Assembly: GCA_023639215.1 (NCBI GenBank)
Contig: CP097899.1
Location: 2,543,001-2,607,000 of the forward strand
Source of the DNA: Candidatus Pristimantibacillus lignocellulolyticus
Lineage (GTDB): Bacteria; Bacillota; Bacilli; Paenibacillales; Paenibacillaceae
Reading direction: 5' to 3'
DNA length: 64,000 nt
Of this stretch, positions 16,201 to 25,410 are shown piece by piece. The stretch's first letter is position 1; each line of letters starts with the position of its first letter. The position numbers were made by a program, and so were the translations under genes. The notes beneath the pieces were generated by a model that saw nothing but the letters and a program-made list of their open reading frames with translations, was not told where the DNA came from and ran no database searches.

Positions 16201-19200
16201 AGCACTGATGACTGCTGATGGGAATCCACAAGTGTATAATGGAATCCTTTCTATATCAAACAATAAAAGTGATTGGACGACAATTGCCACTGTCAATAAT
16301 GGTGGAGGTGATAGTCGATTAGACCCTCCGTATCGTTATATTGAGGGGAATGGCAATGGAATGATGGCAAGATACATTAAATTAGAGATTACCCAAAATA
16401 ATGGTTATTACTTAAAACTTCATGAACTAAAAATAAATAAAACAATAGCAGAAGAAGAAAGAATTAGTGCTTTTTCTGGAAAACCTATGGGTCCATTCGA
16501 GGATATGCTAGATGGAAACTTATCTACCATGTTTGTTCCTGGTCTTATAGAAATGGAAGACGGGTATTTTGAATATATACTCTCAGACAATGTAAACGTA
16601 AATAGTATTAATATTTTGCAAGATCCAAATAGTATTTCAAATGCTATTGTGAAAGTACAGTCTCTAAATGGCAACTGGACAAACCTTGGGAAACTTGATA
16701 AAAGTGCTAATCTATTTGATACCAACTCTTTAGATGGAATACAAAAGTTGCGTTTGGAATGGGTTAAGAATACGGCACCTGCCATTGCAGAGATTTTCTT
16801 TTCTACAACAGGAGAAGATGGAGTGAAACCAGATGAGGAGATATCGATCGTTCATCCTAGCATCTTTAACGTACCGATCATTGAAGATGTAACCGTAAAT
16901 AATGGTACCCCTTGGGAAATGGTAGGACTACCAGAAAAGGTGACTGTGACACTTAGTAATGAGAAGACAGCGCTACTACAAGTAAACTGGAGTGCTAGTC
17001 AATACGATCCTCTAACTAAAGGAGACTATAACGCAACTGGAAGATTGGTACTTCCTTCCAATATAAAAAATCCAGCTCAAATAGCACTGACTGCTAAAGT
17101 AACCGTTAAAGTTGGAATGGGGGAAACCATAGAAGGAAACCTTGCTCTAAACCAGCCTATAGAAGTCTCAGGTTTAGAGACGGCAGGTTCTTGGCCAGGT
17201 GAAAATATGGTAGATGGCAATTTAGATACCCGTTGGAGTGCCAATAAGATGAAAGAGAGAGATGATCTAAATCCAGCTAATCAAATTTCTGGAGCTAACT
17301 GGGTAGTTATTGACTTGGGTGAAGGTAATAATACAATCGAAAGCTTAGATATTTATTATCATGCTAAAGCTAGTGGTACAAAATATGAAATACAAGTTTC
17401 AGATGACAAGAGCACTTGGACAAAAGTAGCGGAAGTCAATAAGGAGCCTACTGAGGCTCAAAATGAACAACACACTATACCAGTGGATTCGAATGGTGAA
17501 GGCAGATATGTCCGCATCTACTACAAAGAGATGAACATTAATGCAAAAGCTGCTACTGGTATCAGTATAAAAGAGATTAAGGTCAATGGTAAGAAGTCTT
17601 TTGGTACCTCTTCTGAGCCAGAAAACCTTGCATTACAGCGTCCAACGGATGTATCGGGTACAGAGACTAAAGATTTCCCGGGCTCATATGCAGTAGATGG
17701 AACAAATAAACGTTGGAGTAGTAATCTTATGAAAGAAAGGCAGAACCAACCTACAGATCAAGCACAAAATCCAGCATGGATTGTTGTAGATTTAGGTGAC
17801 AATGTAGATAAAATTAGCTCAGTTTCTGCTAAATATTTCAACCTTGTGTACGGTACAGAATATAGAATGGAGTTATCTGATAGCAAGGAAAGTAATGCTA
17901 ACTGGGAGACAATTCATGCGATTAGCAAATCGCATGGGGGTGCCGCTAATCCTACTGATCAAATTACTTTTGATAAGCCGATTGCGGGGAAACGTTATAT
18001 TAGGTTATTCTTCACGCAAATGAATGTGGCTGCAGCAGGTCATGCCGTTGGGTTAGAGGAATTAGTAGTAACAGGTACCCGAAAAGTAAATGAGGATCCG
18101 AATGTTATTATGGTAGAAGATCAAACTGCTTTTGGTATTTTAGGGATGGAATTTGACAATCTAAGCTTACCTAAAAGAACAGTAGTAACGTTAGCAGATG
18201 GCAGTTCTTTAAGCCTACCCGTTGTTTGGGATAGAGAAGGATATGATGCTAATGTTAAAGAGCAACATTTAACTGGAAGACTAACCTTGCCTAGCAACAT
18301 CTCAAATTCACAAGATATGAAGGCAACGGTTCGTTTAATATTAGAAGATACACCACAAATAATTTCTGCCACCGCCAAAGGAATTACGGTTGCTTTCGGT
18401 ACAGATTTTGTTAAATTACCACTACCTAGTAAGGTTGTTGCTGTACTAGATAATGGATACAGCGTCATTTCCTACGTGAATTGGATGGAAGGGAATTATG
18501 ATTCAGCTCTTGAAGGGGAACAAACACTTGATGGAACGTTAATTATCCCTGAGGGTGTTGAAAATAATGAAAATATTAACGCTCAAATTACTATCATTGT
18601 ACTACCAGCTATAGTAGAAACTTCTGACCTTGAGTTGGTAATACAAGTGATAGAAGAAAAGATTGCAAATGGTGACCTAGTGGAAGCAGACTATACAGTT
18701 GCAAGCTGGAGTGTGTTACTAACTGCACTTGAAAATGCTCGACAATTACTACAAGGTGAACCTACACAAGTAGAAATACAAGCTGCCTTATTAGATCTTA
18801 AAAATGCAATGAGTAGCCTTAAAGAAAAAGAAGAAGTTGACTCTTCGGTGGATACATCTGGATTAGTAGCTAAAATTAGCGAGATAGAAGAAAAGATCAC
18901 TAAAGGTGAACTAGTACAAAGTCGCTATACAGCTGCAAGCTGGAATGTTTTACAGACTGCACTTAACAATGCCAAACAATTACTACAAGGTGAACCTACA
19001 GAAGTAAGCGTGAAAGATACTTTATTAACTCTTGAGCAAGCATTAATTGGACTACGTCTAGAAGAAAGTGGAAGTAGTGGAGGTTCAACTAATACAGGCA
19101 CAAATAATCCAACCATCACGATTAATCAAAATGGTACTCAATTAGATCCAGGCAAAATTGACATAACAAAGCCTTCTGTTGTGCTTGAGGTTACTCCAAA

Positions 19201-20311
19201 CAAAGATGGCATCGTATATGTGAATATAGCTGCTAGTACTTTAACAGATATAGAGGGTAAAAACTCTAACTTTGTCTTTGAGGTTAAAGCGCCATATAGT
19301 AGCTATCAAGTGCCTGTAAATCTTGCATCCTTGATTCTAGAGTTTGACAGCATGATTGCAGCACACCATTTAAAATCTGAGGATGTATACTTTGCCATAA
19401 CCTTAACTGATAAATCAAGTGATAAAGATGTTCAAAAAGCACTAAAAGATGCATTGCCAAATGGCAAAGTTATGGGTGCTGTAGTAGACTTTTCAATCGA
19501 TATCATCAATAAAAAAACAGAGAAGTCTATTGGTAAGGCAGAATCATTTGCAAAAGATATTAAAAGGGTAATAGCAATGCCAGAAGATATGAAAAACATG
19601 CCAGAAACATGGGGAGCATTTTATTACAATGAGACCTCTAAAGCTTTAGAATTTGTTCCAGCTAAAGCGACTAAGATAGATGGTGTGTGGGTTGTGACGA
19701 TTAGTTCAAACACCAATAGTATGTATGTAGTGGCTGAGAATAGTATCAAATTTACAGATGTAAAAGCAGACTATTGGGGAAGGACAACTATCGAAAATGC
19801 AGCAGCTAAAGGACTTGTTAGGGGTATTGGAAATGAAATGTATCAGCCTGATAGAATAGTTACTAGGGCTGAGTTTGTACAAATGATTGTCAATGCAATA
19901 AAGTTGCCAAATGTACAAGACAATACAAAAATGTACACAGATATAACGCAAAATGCATGGTATTACAATACCATTATGAAGGCAAAATCTGCAGGACTAT
20001 TGGCACATTTTGAGTACAATAACTTTATGCCCAATGCTCCTATTACTCGAGAGGAAATGGCAAGTATTTTAGCAGAGGTAATAAAGTATGAAAAGATTAC
20101 TATTACCAAAGATCATATTGATTTAGGGAGTAAGTTTAGTGATTATCATACGATAGATACAAACTTACAAACAGATATTGAGTTAATTTATCAATTGAAG
20201 ATTATGCAAGGTACATCTGCAACAACATTTGCTCCTAAAGGTATAGCTACAAGAGGACAGGCGGCAGCTGTACTAATTAATTTACTCAAAGCGTTAGATA
20301 TGATTGATTAG
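13250..20311 (+). CDS. Giant SLH-anchored GH84 beta-N-acetylglucosaminidase/hyaluronidase-like enzyme
   Basis: A 2353-residue exported enzyme. ATG 13250 is chosen because TGGGAGGT (13235-13242) is ideally spaced; an in-frame ATG at 13220 lacks this. Order: signal peptide (1-38); GH84 N-terminal domain; GH84 catalytic barrel (about 210-510) opening with YRGIVEGFYGVWDH and carrying the catalytic Asp pair Asp334-Asp335 in VLNDDFG; a helical post-catalytic domain; about five F5/8-type C (CBM32-like) modules (about 680-820, 930-1060, 1071-1190, 1297-1445, 1457-1600); three Big_4-like Ig domains (about 1205-1285 and 1624-1780); two FIVAR repeats (about 1793-1940); and three SLH repeats at the C-terminus. 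GH84 enzymes remove terminal GlcNAc by substrate-assisted catalysis. The protein should sit on the cell wall and act on amino-sugar glycans. A cre-like site lies upstream. Confidence 0.93.
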   Translation: MGKKMKSKSRLNKLNSAVLSVMIGVSMLFATVMPVTAAVPLTYDRTLTLLDEGFSNNEDKYEIYPVPHSITYLAGERFTLGNGVNLVFENGANGIDKYTKNFLKEILGKYNVSYTESNQIDDVKTNILVGVSGSGDIVDNYVDSNISMNNSLDVFGNEKIDSYMLDAQEGVITILGKDTDSAFYGVATLQMMFSSFAGQYFLPVHIEDWAEMKYRGIVEGFYGVWDHEGRASLMRSSRDVKMNSFVYAAKGDEYHRSKWAEPYPEDQIRDLEDIVEVGKETKVKFVWSVHLESFFRGITIDTHPQEYEKRYNLLTAKFDQLYDAGVRRIDVLNDDFGSGKNEDVVALLNRLMTDYVDKKEDLEPIVYCPQGYNVNWSGNGQELLALSKLDPRIMIYWTGQDVNSPIAQDSINYLINKTGLEPMFWINYPVNEHAKSGIFLGEISHYVRNGVVGLGGAVSNPSQFTETNKVGLFQLASLFWNNQNYSEYAVTLWEDSFKYLQPEVYESYLTIGRNVANAPNSTRVAGFPESEYIKDSLEKVLANATSGKPIAQEEQTLELLKEFDNILLAIEDFRENCTNLILIEELDPWLKSLKDVATAGKEALQAVIALEQKDVDMAWRSLSSASRALSTWDSYTTFPNETRAKAGTRRLQPFVAKLIPFVTNKLTPLLNPDSTEFLSSFYGVMGGQQLSDSSNTVNMFDGKLNTYASFQIVQKKDDYFGIDIGRAISVNSISILQGKNDTDHDYFHKATLEYSADGDKWNTLVPLVDSRSIEMKELSIKARYIRVRLVETGTPGKPDYWTFIREFTINGNAYPYSIYTNVDGLKDSSVTVDGADYILTTASDKITLPAKGYVGISLPKIAGVNAISVHPTLPNGVVLEYSLNKAQWEDASTLSGNTAMRFVRLYNNSDESITFDFNRLSVSLASVDMNPKVIETNLKNALKEGSWGYLFDGKDDTFAWTNEAQATGQYITVDLGLLTEVYDVALMTADGNPQVYNGILSISNNKSDWTTIATVNNGGGDSRLDPPYRYIEGNGNGMMARYIKLEITQNNGYYLKLHELKINKTIAEEERISAFSGKPMGPFEDMLDGNLSTMFVPGLIEMEDGYFEYILSDNVNVNSINILQDPNSISNAIVKVQSLNGNWTNLGKLDKSANLFDTNSLDGIQKLRLEWVKNTAPAIAEIFFSTTGEDGVKPDEEISIVHPSIFNVPIIEDVTVNNGTPWEMVGLPEKVTVTLSNEKTALLQVNWSASQYDPLTKGDYNATGRLVLPSNIKNPAQIALTAKVTVKVGMGETIEGNLALNQPIEVSGLETAGSWPGENMVDGNLDTRWSANKMKERDDLNPANQISGANWVVIDLGEGNNTIESLDIYYHAKASGTKYEIQVSDDKSTWTKVAEVNKEPTEAQNEQHTIPVDSNGEGRYVRIYYKEMNINAKAATGISIKEIKVNGKKSFGTSSEPENLALQRPTDVSGTETKDFPGSYAVDGTNKRWSSNLMKERQNQPTDQAQNPAWIVVDLGDNVDKISSVSAKYFNLVYGTEYRMELSDSKESNANWETIHAISKSHGGAANPTDQITFDKPIAGKRYIRLFFTQMNVAAAGHAVGLEELVVTGTRKVNEDPNVIMVEDQTAFGILGMEFDNLSLPKRTVVTLADGSSLSLPVVWDREGYDANVKEQHLTGRLTLPSNISNSQDMKATVRLILEDTPQIISATAKGITVAFGTDFVKLPLPSKVVAVLDNGYSVISYVNWMEGNYDSALEGEQTLDGTLIIPEGVENNENINAQITIIVLPAIVETSDLELVIQVIEEKIANGDLVEADYTVASWSVLLTALENARQLLQGEPTQVEIQAALLDLKNAMSSLKEKEEVDSSVDTSGLVAKISEIEEKITKGELVQSRYTAASWNVLQTALNNAKQLLQGEPTEVSVKDTLLTLEQALIGLRLEESGSSGGSTNTGTNNPTITINQNGTQLDPGKIDITKPSVVLEVTPNKDGIVYVNIAASTLTDIEGKNSNFVFEVKAPYSSYQVPVNLASLILEFDSMIAAHHLKSEDVYFAITLTDKSSDKDVQKALKDALPNGKVMGAVVDFSIDIINKKTEKSIGKAESFAKDIKRVIAMPEDMKNMPETWGAFYYNETSKALEFVPAKATKIDGVWVVTISSNTNSMYVVAENSIKFTDVKADYWGRTTIENAAAKGLVRGIGNEMYQPDRIVTRAEFVQMIVNAIKLPNVQDNTKMYTDITQNAWYYNTIMKAKSAGLLAHFEYNNFMPNAPITREEMASILAEVIKYEKITITKDHIDLGSKFSDYHTIDTNLQTDIELIYQLKIMQGTSATTFAPKGIATRGQAAAVLINLLKALDMID

Positions 20312-20400
20312 CGATAATAACTTTACCAGTTTACTTGTCTTTTAATTAGAGCTTGTATCAAGTATTGGTTGGTTTCAACAAACTTTAGGGATAACCGTAA

Positions 20401-20435
20401 AATAACCTTGGACTTATAGTTCAAGGTTATTTTAC
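20401..20435 (+). terminator. Terminator of the GH84 gene
   Basis: AATAACCTTGGAC (20401-20413) pairs with GTTCAAGGTTATT (20419-20431), followed by TTACTATTTC. Confidence 0.7.
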
Positions 20436-20594
20436 TATTTCATTAAATTGCCGTTGTTATATTTGGATGGTGTGGATGTTCATTCTGCTCTATTTTCGTT
20501 ATAATGATAGGTATGTCTGTTTTGAAGTGGCACACAAGCATTGTGGGAATAATCCTTCAATACATGAATGAACTGTTGAAAGGGGAATCATTCC

Positions 20595-21989
20595 TTGACT
20601 AATATAAAAGAACAAACGCTCGTCGCGGAAATCGATCATTTAGATGAAAAAGGCAATGGACTAGCTGTCATTTGGCGTGAGAGTAAAGGTTCCAATCCTA
20701 GAAAGTTGAAGTTAACAATTCCACAGACACTCATCGGAGAGTCCATTCAGGTCGTCGTCGATGATCCCGATAAAAAACGAAGAAAAGTAATGGCTGAAGA
20801 GATTTTAGTCGCAAGCCCTGAACGGACGGATGCACCTTGTCCTCATTTTGAGCTTTGCGGAGGTTGTGTATGGCAACACTGGACGTATGAAGGTCAATTG
20901 AAGCATAAGACGAACCATGTGAAGAGCGCGTTGGAACGTGAAGGAATAGATTCTGAACTGGTACTGAATACGATTGGTATGGACGATCAGTGGCATTACC
21001 GGAATAAGATGGAGTTCACATTCTCCCCTGAAGGGGATCTTGGAATGCATGAGCAAGGGAATTTCCGTAAAATTATACCACTGGAAACATGTCTCATTGC
21101 AGGGCGGAATATGGTCGATGGCATGTTGGAAGTTGGAGAATGGGTAAAAGAATTCAACCTTAATGGCTATGACAAAGATGCACATGAGGGCCTTCTTCGT
21201 CATTTAATGGTACGAGAATCGTTTGCGACTGGCGAGATGATGCTGGCATTATTTGCTACGCAAACGCCTGACAGTGAATTAGCGTCAGCAATTGAAAATC
21301 TTGTCGAGCGGATTACGAAAAAGTTCCCGAACGTGAAAAGCCTACTTTGGCTTGTGAACACAGATTGGGCGGATCGCACACAATCCGAGGATACACATTT
21401 GTTAGCGGGGCGTGATTTCATCTATGATGAAATGGCAGGTTATCGCTATCGTCTGTGGTTCGATACATTCTTCCAGACGAACCCTGTACAGGCTCAAAAG
21501 CTTGTGGATCTTGCGCTTGAGATGGGAAAACCACAAGCAGACGAGAAAATGATCGACCTGTTTTGTGGAGTCGGCACGTTCTCATTACCGTTTGCTGCAC
21601 GAGTGAAGGAATTGGCAGGAATTGAACTTGTCGAGACATCGATTGAATCCGCAAAACGGAATGCTATCGATAATGATTTGCATAACACGACATTCCTTGC
21701 CCGTGATGCACGCAGGGGACTAGATGAGATGCATGAACATTTCGGATTCGCAGATATTCTGTTGATAGACCCACCACGTAGCGGAGCTGGTGGGAAAGTG
21801 ATGCGTCGTATTGGACGCTCCAAACCAAAACGTATCGTCTATGTATCATGTAACCCTGACACATTCGCAACTGACGTAGCTGAGTTGCTACCATTTGGCT
21901 ACACGCTTCAAACCGTGCAACCTGTGGATTTATTCCCTCATACTGTGCATGTTGAGTGTGTGGCTTTGATGTCACGGATTGATAAATAG
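20595..21989 (+). CDS. rlmD: 23S rRNA (uracil-C5)-methyltransferase, RlmD/RumA family
   Basis: A 464-residue SAM-dependent enzyme forming 5-methyluridine in 23S rRNA. N-terminal TRAM-like domain; the iron-sulfur cysteine cluster in APCPHFELCGGCVWQHW; the SAM-binding motif DLFCGVGTFSLPFA; the motif DPPRSGAG; and the catalytic cysteine in YVSCNPDTFATD. The TTG start at 20595 is supported by AAAGGGG about nine bases upstream and by family length. The C-terminus VDLFPHTVHVECVAL overlaps a 21-bp direct repeat found again at 43064, so the gene's 3' end appears to be the insertion site of the island that follows. The reading frame has a full-length tail, so function is kept. Confidence 0.93.
   Translation: MTNIKEQTLVAEIDHLDEKGNGLAVIWRESKGSNPRKLKLTIPQTLIGESIQVVVDDPDKKRRKVMAEEILVASPERTDAPCPHFELCGGCVWQHWTYEGQLKHKTNHVKSALEREGIDSELVLNTIGMDDQWHYRNKMEFTFSPEGDLGMHEQGNFRKIIPLETCLIAGRNMVDGMLEVGEWVKEFNLNGYDKDAHEGLLRHLMVRESFATGEMMLALFATQTPDSELASAIENLVERITKKFPNVKSLLWLVNTDWADRTQSEDTHLLAGRDFIYDEMAGYRYRLWFDTFFQTNPVQAQKLVDLALEMGKPQADEKMIDLFCGVGTFSLPFAARVKELAGIELVETSIESAKRNAIDNDLHNTTFLARDARRGLDEMHEHFGFADILLIDPPRSGAGGKVMRRIGRSKPKRIVYVSCNPDTFATDVAELLPFGYTLQTVQPVDLFPHTVHVECVALMSRIDK
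21948..21968 (+). repeat. Putative left attachment site in the 3' end of rlmD
   Basis: CATGTTGAGTGTGTGGCTTTG, within rlmD codons HVECVAL. It recurs as a 20/21 match at 43064-43084 and as a shorter 14/15 match at 46378-46392. Direct repeats at a conserved gene's 3' end are the usual footprint of site-specific integration. Confidence 0.7.
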
Positions 21990-22434
21990 AGGGGCTTTAA
22001 AAGCTTATAAATAAAGGGTTTCCAGACATTTCGTTTTTCTTTCAGCTGTTTTTCCGGAGGAGACGATGTCGAGAAACCCTTATTTTTATTGTTTTAGGGA
22101 ACATATCAAATGCTCTAAAGTTGATAGGGTTGAGTTGACAGTTTAGATAAATTAGTCGGGTTGTGGAGATAGGATTGTTAAAGTAGCACAGTTTTTGCAA
22201 TTCATATCAATTTATATTAATACCGTTGAATTTCGGGATAATATATGCTAGCAAAAGTGTTGAAAATAGGTGGAGTAGATAAAGGTGTTTATTTTGAAAG
22301 ACATAAGAAAAATTAAAAGGAGCTATAAAGAAAATCTCACTCAAGAATTATCAACTAAATATATTGACGAAATCATCCTATTTGTGCCATGATATTAAAT
22401 GGATTTGTAAATCTACTGAACGGAGGGCAGTTCT
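21990..22434. other. Spacer between rlmD and the restriction-modification operon
   Basis: Starts with a weak terminator-like pair AAGGGTTTC/GAAACCCTT (22014-22081, long loop). A 26-codon ORF starts at ATG 22066 behind GGAGGAG, and a 36-codon frame (GTG 22285 to TGA 22392) ends just before the next gene. Neither resembles a known protein. They could be island-end remnants. The promoter of the restriction operon must lie here but is not distinct. Confidence 0.4.
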
Positions 22435-22659
22435 ATGATAAAAAACAATATTGAAAAAGATATTAAAATAAAATGTGTTGAGGCTGATACAACACAAGCT
22501 GCTTTGGCTGAAAAAATAGGAAAAACCGTACAGTATGTAAATCGGATTGTAAAGAAAGATGATGGTGTTATAAATAAAACCTTTATCCAAATGATGGAGG
22601 GATTAGGTTATGACATTAGACTCACCTACGAAAAACGGGAGGATTATGACGATGAATAA
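22435..22659 (+). CDS. Small XRE-type HTH regulator of the type I restriction-modification operon
   Basis: A 74-residue protein, essentially one Cro/CI-type helix-turn-helix: AALAEKIGKTVQYVNRIVKK fits the helix 2/helix 3 pattern, followed by FIQMMEGLGYDIRL. GGAGGGCAG stands before ATG 22435. The stop overlaps the start of hsdM (ATG 22652), so the two are translationally coupled. By position it is the likely controller of the restriction operon, delaying restriction after entry into a new host, as other RM controller proteins do. That role is inference; no operator was identified. Confidence 0.75.
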   Translation: MIKNNIEKDIKIKCVEADTTQAALAEKIGKTVQYVNRIVKKDDGVINKTFIQMMEGLGYDIRLTYEKREDYDDE

Positions 22660-25408
22660 ACAACAATTGGCTTCTACGATTTGGCAATCAGCAAATCAGA
22701 TGCGTTCAAAGATAGAAGCAAACGAATACAAGGATTACATCCTCGGTTTTATGTTTTATAAGTACCTTTCAGAACGTGAAATACAGTTTTTGAAGGACGA
22801 AGGATATAAAGATGTAGATATAAAAAAAGTCAGTGAGGAAGATGTTCAACTGGCAAAGCACATTCGCCAGAATATCGGATATTTTATCTCATATAACAAT
22901 CTGTTCTCTGCATGGCTTGAGATGGGCGATGATTTTAATATCGCCAATGTTCGTGATGCTCTAAATGCATTTGACTTAAACATAGAGGAGACCTATAAGA
23001 AGATTTTTGAGAACATCTTTAAGACCCTGCAGTCTGGTCTTTCTAAATTGGGTGATACAGCTCAAAAGCAGACTAAGTCAGTAAAGAGCTTGTTAAAGCT
23101 AATTAGACGGATTCCTATGGATGGCAAGCAGGATTATGATATTCTAGGATTTATTTATGAATATCTAATCAGCATGTTTGCAGCCAATGCAGGAAAAAAG
23201 GCTGGAGAATTCTACACCCCGCATGAGGTGTCAATTCTGATGTCTGAAATTATAGCTGAAAATTTAAAGAACAAAGAGCACATTAGAATTTATGATCCAA
23301 CATCTGGTTCTGGATCTCTACTCATCAATATAGGTACATCAATTAGTCGATTTATCTCTGGTGAGAATAAGGTCGATTACTATGCACAGGAGTTGAAGGA
23401 AAACACATATAACCTTACTCGTATGAATTTGGTTATGCGTGGTATCAACCCCTCAAACATTAATGTACGAAATGGCGATACCTTAGAGGATGATTGGCCT
23501 TTCTTTGAAAATGACCAAAATAGAGATCAGACTTATCGGCTAGTCAAGGTGGATGCTGTAGTTTCTAATCCACCGTACTCTCAAAAATGGGACCCAAAAG
23601 ATAAAGAATATGACCCTCGTTATAAAGAGTTTGGCGTAGCTCCAAAAGCAAAAGCAGACTATGCATTTTTGCTGCATGAGCTATATCACTTAGAAGATGA
23701 CGGTATTATGACCATCGTTTTACCACATGGTGTATTATTCCGTGGTGGTGAAGAAGGTAAAATCAGAGAAACGCTTATCGAAAGAAATCACATTGAGGCC
23801 ATCATCGGTTTGCCTGGAAACATATTCTTTGGAACATCTATTCCTACGATTGTTATGGTGTTGAAAAGAACACGTAAGGATTCTGATGTGTTGATTATTG
23901 ACGCTTCAAAAGGATTTGAAAAAGCAGGAAAAAATAACAAACTTCGTGCCTGTGATATTAAAAAGATTGCAGATGCTGTGAGACTTAGAAAGCCTATTGA
24001 AAAATATGCAGCTCTTGTGACCAAAAAGAAGATTCGTGAAAATGAATATAACCTAAATATTCCTAGATATGTGGATTCTTCTGATGAACCAGAAACTTGG
24101 GATATTCGGGCAACTATGTTTGGGGGCATTCCGATGCACGAAGCCACATTACTTAAGGAGTATTGGGATACATTCCCTGGTCTTTTTGATGCGCTATTCA
24201 AAGAGATGTCTGAAGGTTATTTAATGATTCCACACGAGGACATCCAAGCTGTCACACTAGAGGTTCCTTCCATCGAAGAATACAGACAGGCTTTTGCTGC
24301 GAGTTTTGATGGTTTTTATAAATCCTTGCATGATTCTCTCATCGAAGATATTTTAGATGTAAATGCGCGAGGCAAAAAGGATGAAGTGCGTCAAGAGATT
24401 TTTAATCGCATTTCAAAGGTCAAACTCTTGGATAAATATAAAGCCTACCAAATCTTATCGGATAATTGGGACGTTATTACGGTTGATTTGGAAATGATTC
24501 AGAGTGAAGGGTTTGAAGCAATTTTCCACGTTGACCCCAATATGGTTATTAAAAAGAAATCAGATGACGATGACGAAGTGCCAGAAGTACAGGAAGGCTG
24601 GAAAGGTCGTATTCTTCCTTTTGAATTGGTGCAGAAAGAAATACATACAGATGAACTGAATGAGATTATCGTTCTTGAAAATCGATTGCGTGAAATTGCT
24701 TCTATTTATACTGAAGTTTTAGAGTCATTGGAAGATGACGAACTGGAAGGAAGCATAGTGACTGAAGAAAAGGATTCTTTTGTTGCGAAGGAAGTCAAAA
24801 CTTTTGTAGCAGAGGCATTAAAGGATGTAGATAGTCCGGAAATTGCAGCTCTTCAAAAATATCTATTGATTTCCAAAAAGAAGGATAAGTTGGATTATAT
24901 AGCTGCAAATGATGCAGTTGCGTGGGATGAGATGAATACAAATAAAGATGGCACTTATGGCAAACCCGCTATTAACAGTCGCATTTCGCAATTGCAGATG
25001 GAGTACGATTTCCCTGAAGACTCTTTTGATGCAAAGATGAAGCAAGTGCTTATGTTGATGGAAGAAGAAACACAGAGCAAGCGTGAACTTCGAATCAAAA
25101 AGGATGAACTCCATCTAAAAACAAAAGAGACCATTGAACATATGGATGAAGATACTGCATTGAGACTTTTGAATTTAAAATGGATTGAACCGCTTGTAAG
25201 TGGAATATTCCAGTTGCCAGAAGACATGATTAATCAGATGATTTCAAAAATCATCACATTGCAGAATAAGTACGCCACTACATTTGCTGATATTGAAAAA
25301 GGCATAATTGATATTAGCGAATCCTTGCATAAGATGCTTGGTGATCTTAGTGGAAGTGCACCTGATATGGAAGGTTTAGCGGAATTTAGAAAGAGTTTGG
25401 AGGTTTAA
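22652..25408 (+). CDS. hsdM: Type I restriction-modification methyltransferase subunit HsdM, long form
   Basis: An N6-adenine methyltransferase subunit of 918 residues. Start ATG 22652 is nine bases after GGGAGG; ATG 22646 and an upstream start at 22610 are in frame but fit the ribosome site less well. N-terminal HsdM_N helical domain (SANQMRSKIEANEYKDYIL), SAM motif I with DPTSGSGSLL from residue 215, and the catalytic NPPY at residues 306-309. Usual HsdM proteins are about 500 residues; here a further ~400 residues, rich in charged helices and likely coiled coil, follow the methylase domain. The hsdS ATG lies two bases after the stop. It would modify host DNA with HsdS and form the restriction complex with HsdR. 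Confidence 0.93.
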   Translation: MNKQQLASTIWQSANQMRSKIEANEYKDYILGFMFYKYLSEREIQFLKDEGYKDVDIKKVSEEDVQLAKHIRQNIGYFISYNNLFSAWLEMGDDFNIANVRDALNAFDLNIEETYKKIFENIFKTLQSGLSKLGDTAQKQTKSVKSLLKLIRRIPMDGKQDYDILGFIYEYLISMFAANAGKKAGEFYTPHEVSILMSEIIAENLKNKEHIRIYDPTSGSGSLLINIGTSISRFISGENKVDYYAQELKENTYNLTRMNLVMRGINPSNINVRNGDTLEDDWPFFENDQNRDQTYRLVKVDAVVSNPPYSQKWDPKDKEYDPRYKEFGVAPKAKADYAFLLHELYHLEDDGIMTIVLPHGVLFRGGEEGKIRETLIERNHIEAIIGLPGNIFFGTSIPTIVMVLKRTRKDSDVLIIDASKGFEKAGKNNKLRACDIKKIADAVRLRKPIEKYAALVTKKKIRENEYNLNIPRYVDSSDEPETWDIRATMFGGIPMHEATLLKEYWDTFPGLFDALFKEMSEGYLMIPHEDIQAVTLEVPSIEEYRQAFAASFDGFYKSLHDSLIEDILDVNARGKKDEVRQEIFNRISKVKLLDKYKAYQILSDNWDVITVDLEMIQSEGFEAIFHVDPNMVIKKKSDDDDEVPEVQEGWKGRILPFELVQKEIHTDELNEIIVLENRLREIASIYTEVLESLEDDELEGSIVTEEKDSFVAKEVKTFVAEALKDVDSPEIAALQKYLLISKKKDKLDYIAANDAVAWDEMNTNKDGTYGKPAINSRISQLQMEYDFPEDSFDAKMKQVLMLMEEETQSKRELRIKKDELHLKTKETIEHMDEDTALRLLNLKWIEPLVSGIFQLPEDMINQMISKIITLQNKYATTFADIEKGIIDISESLHKMLGDLSGSAPDMEGLAEFRKSLEV

Positions 25409-25410
25409 GT

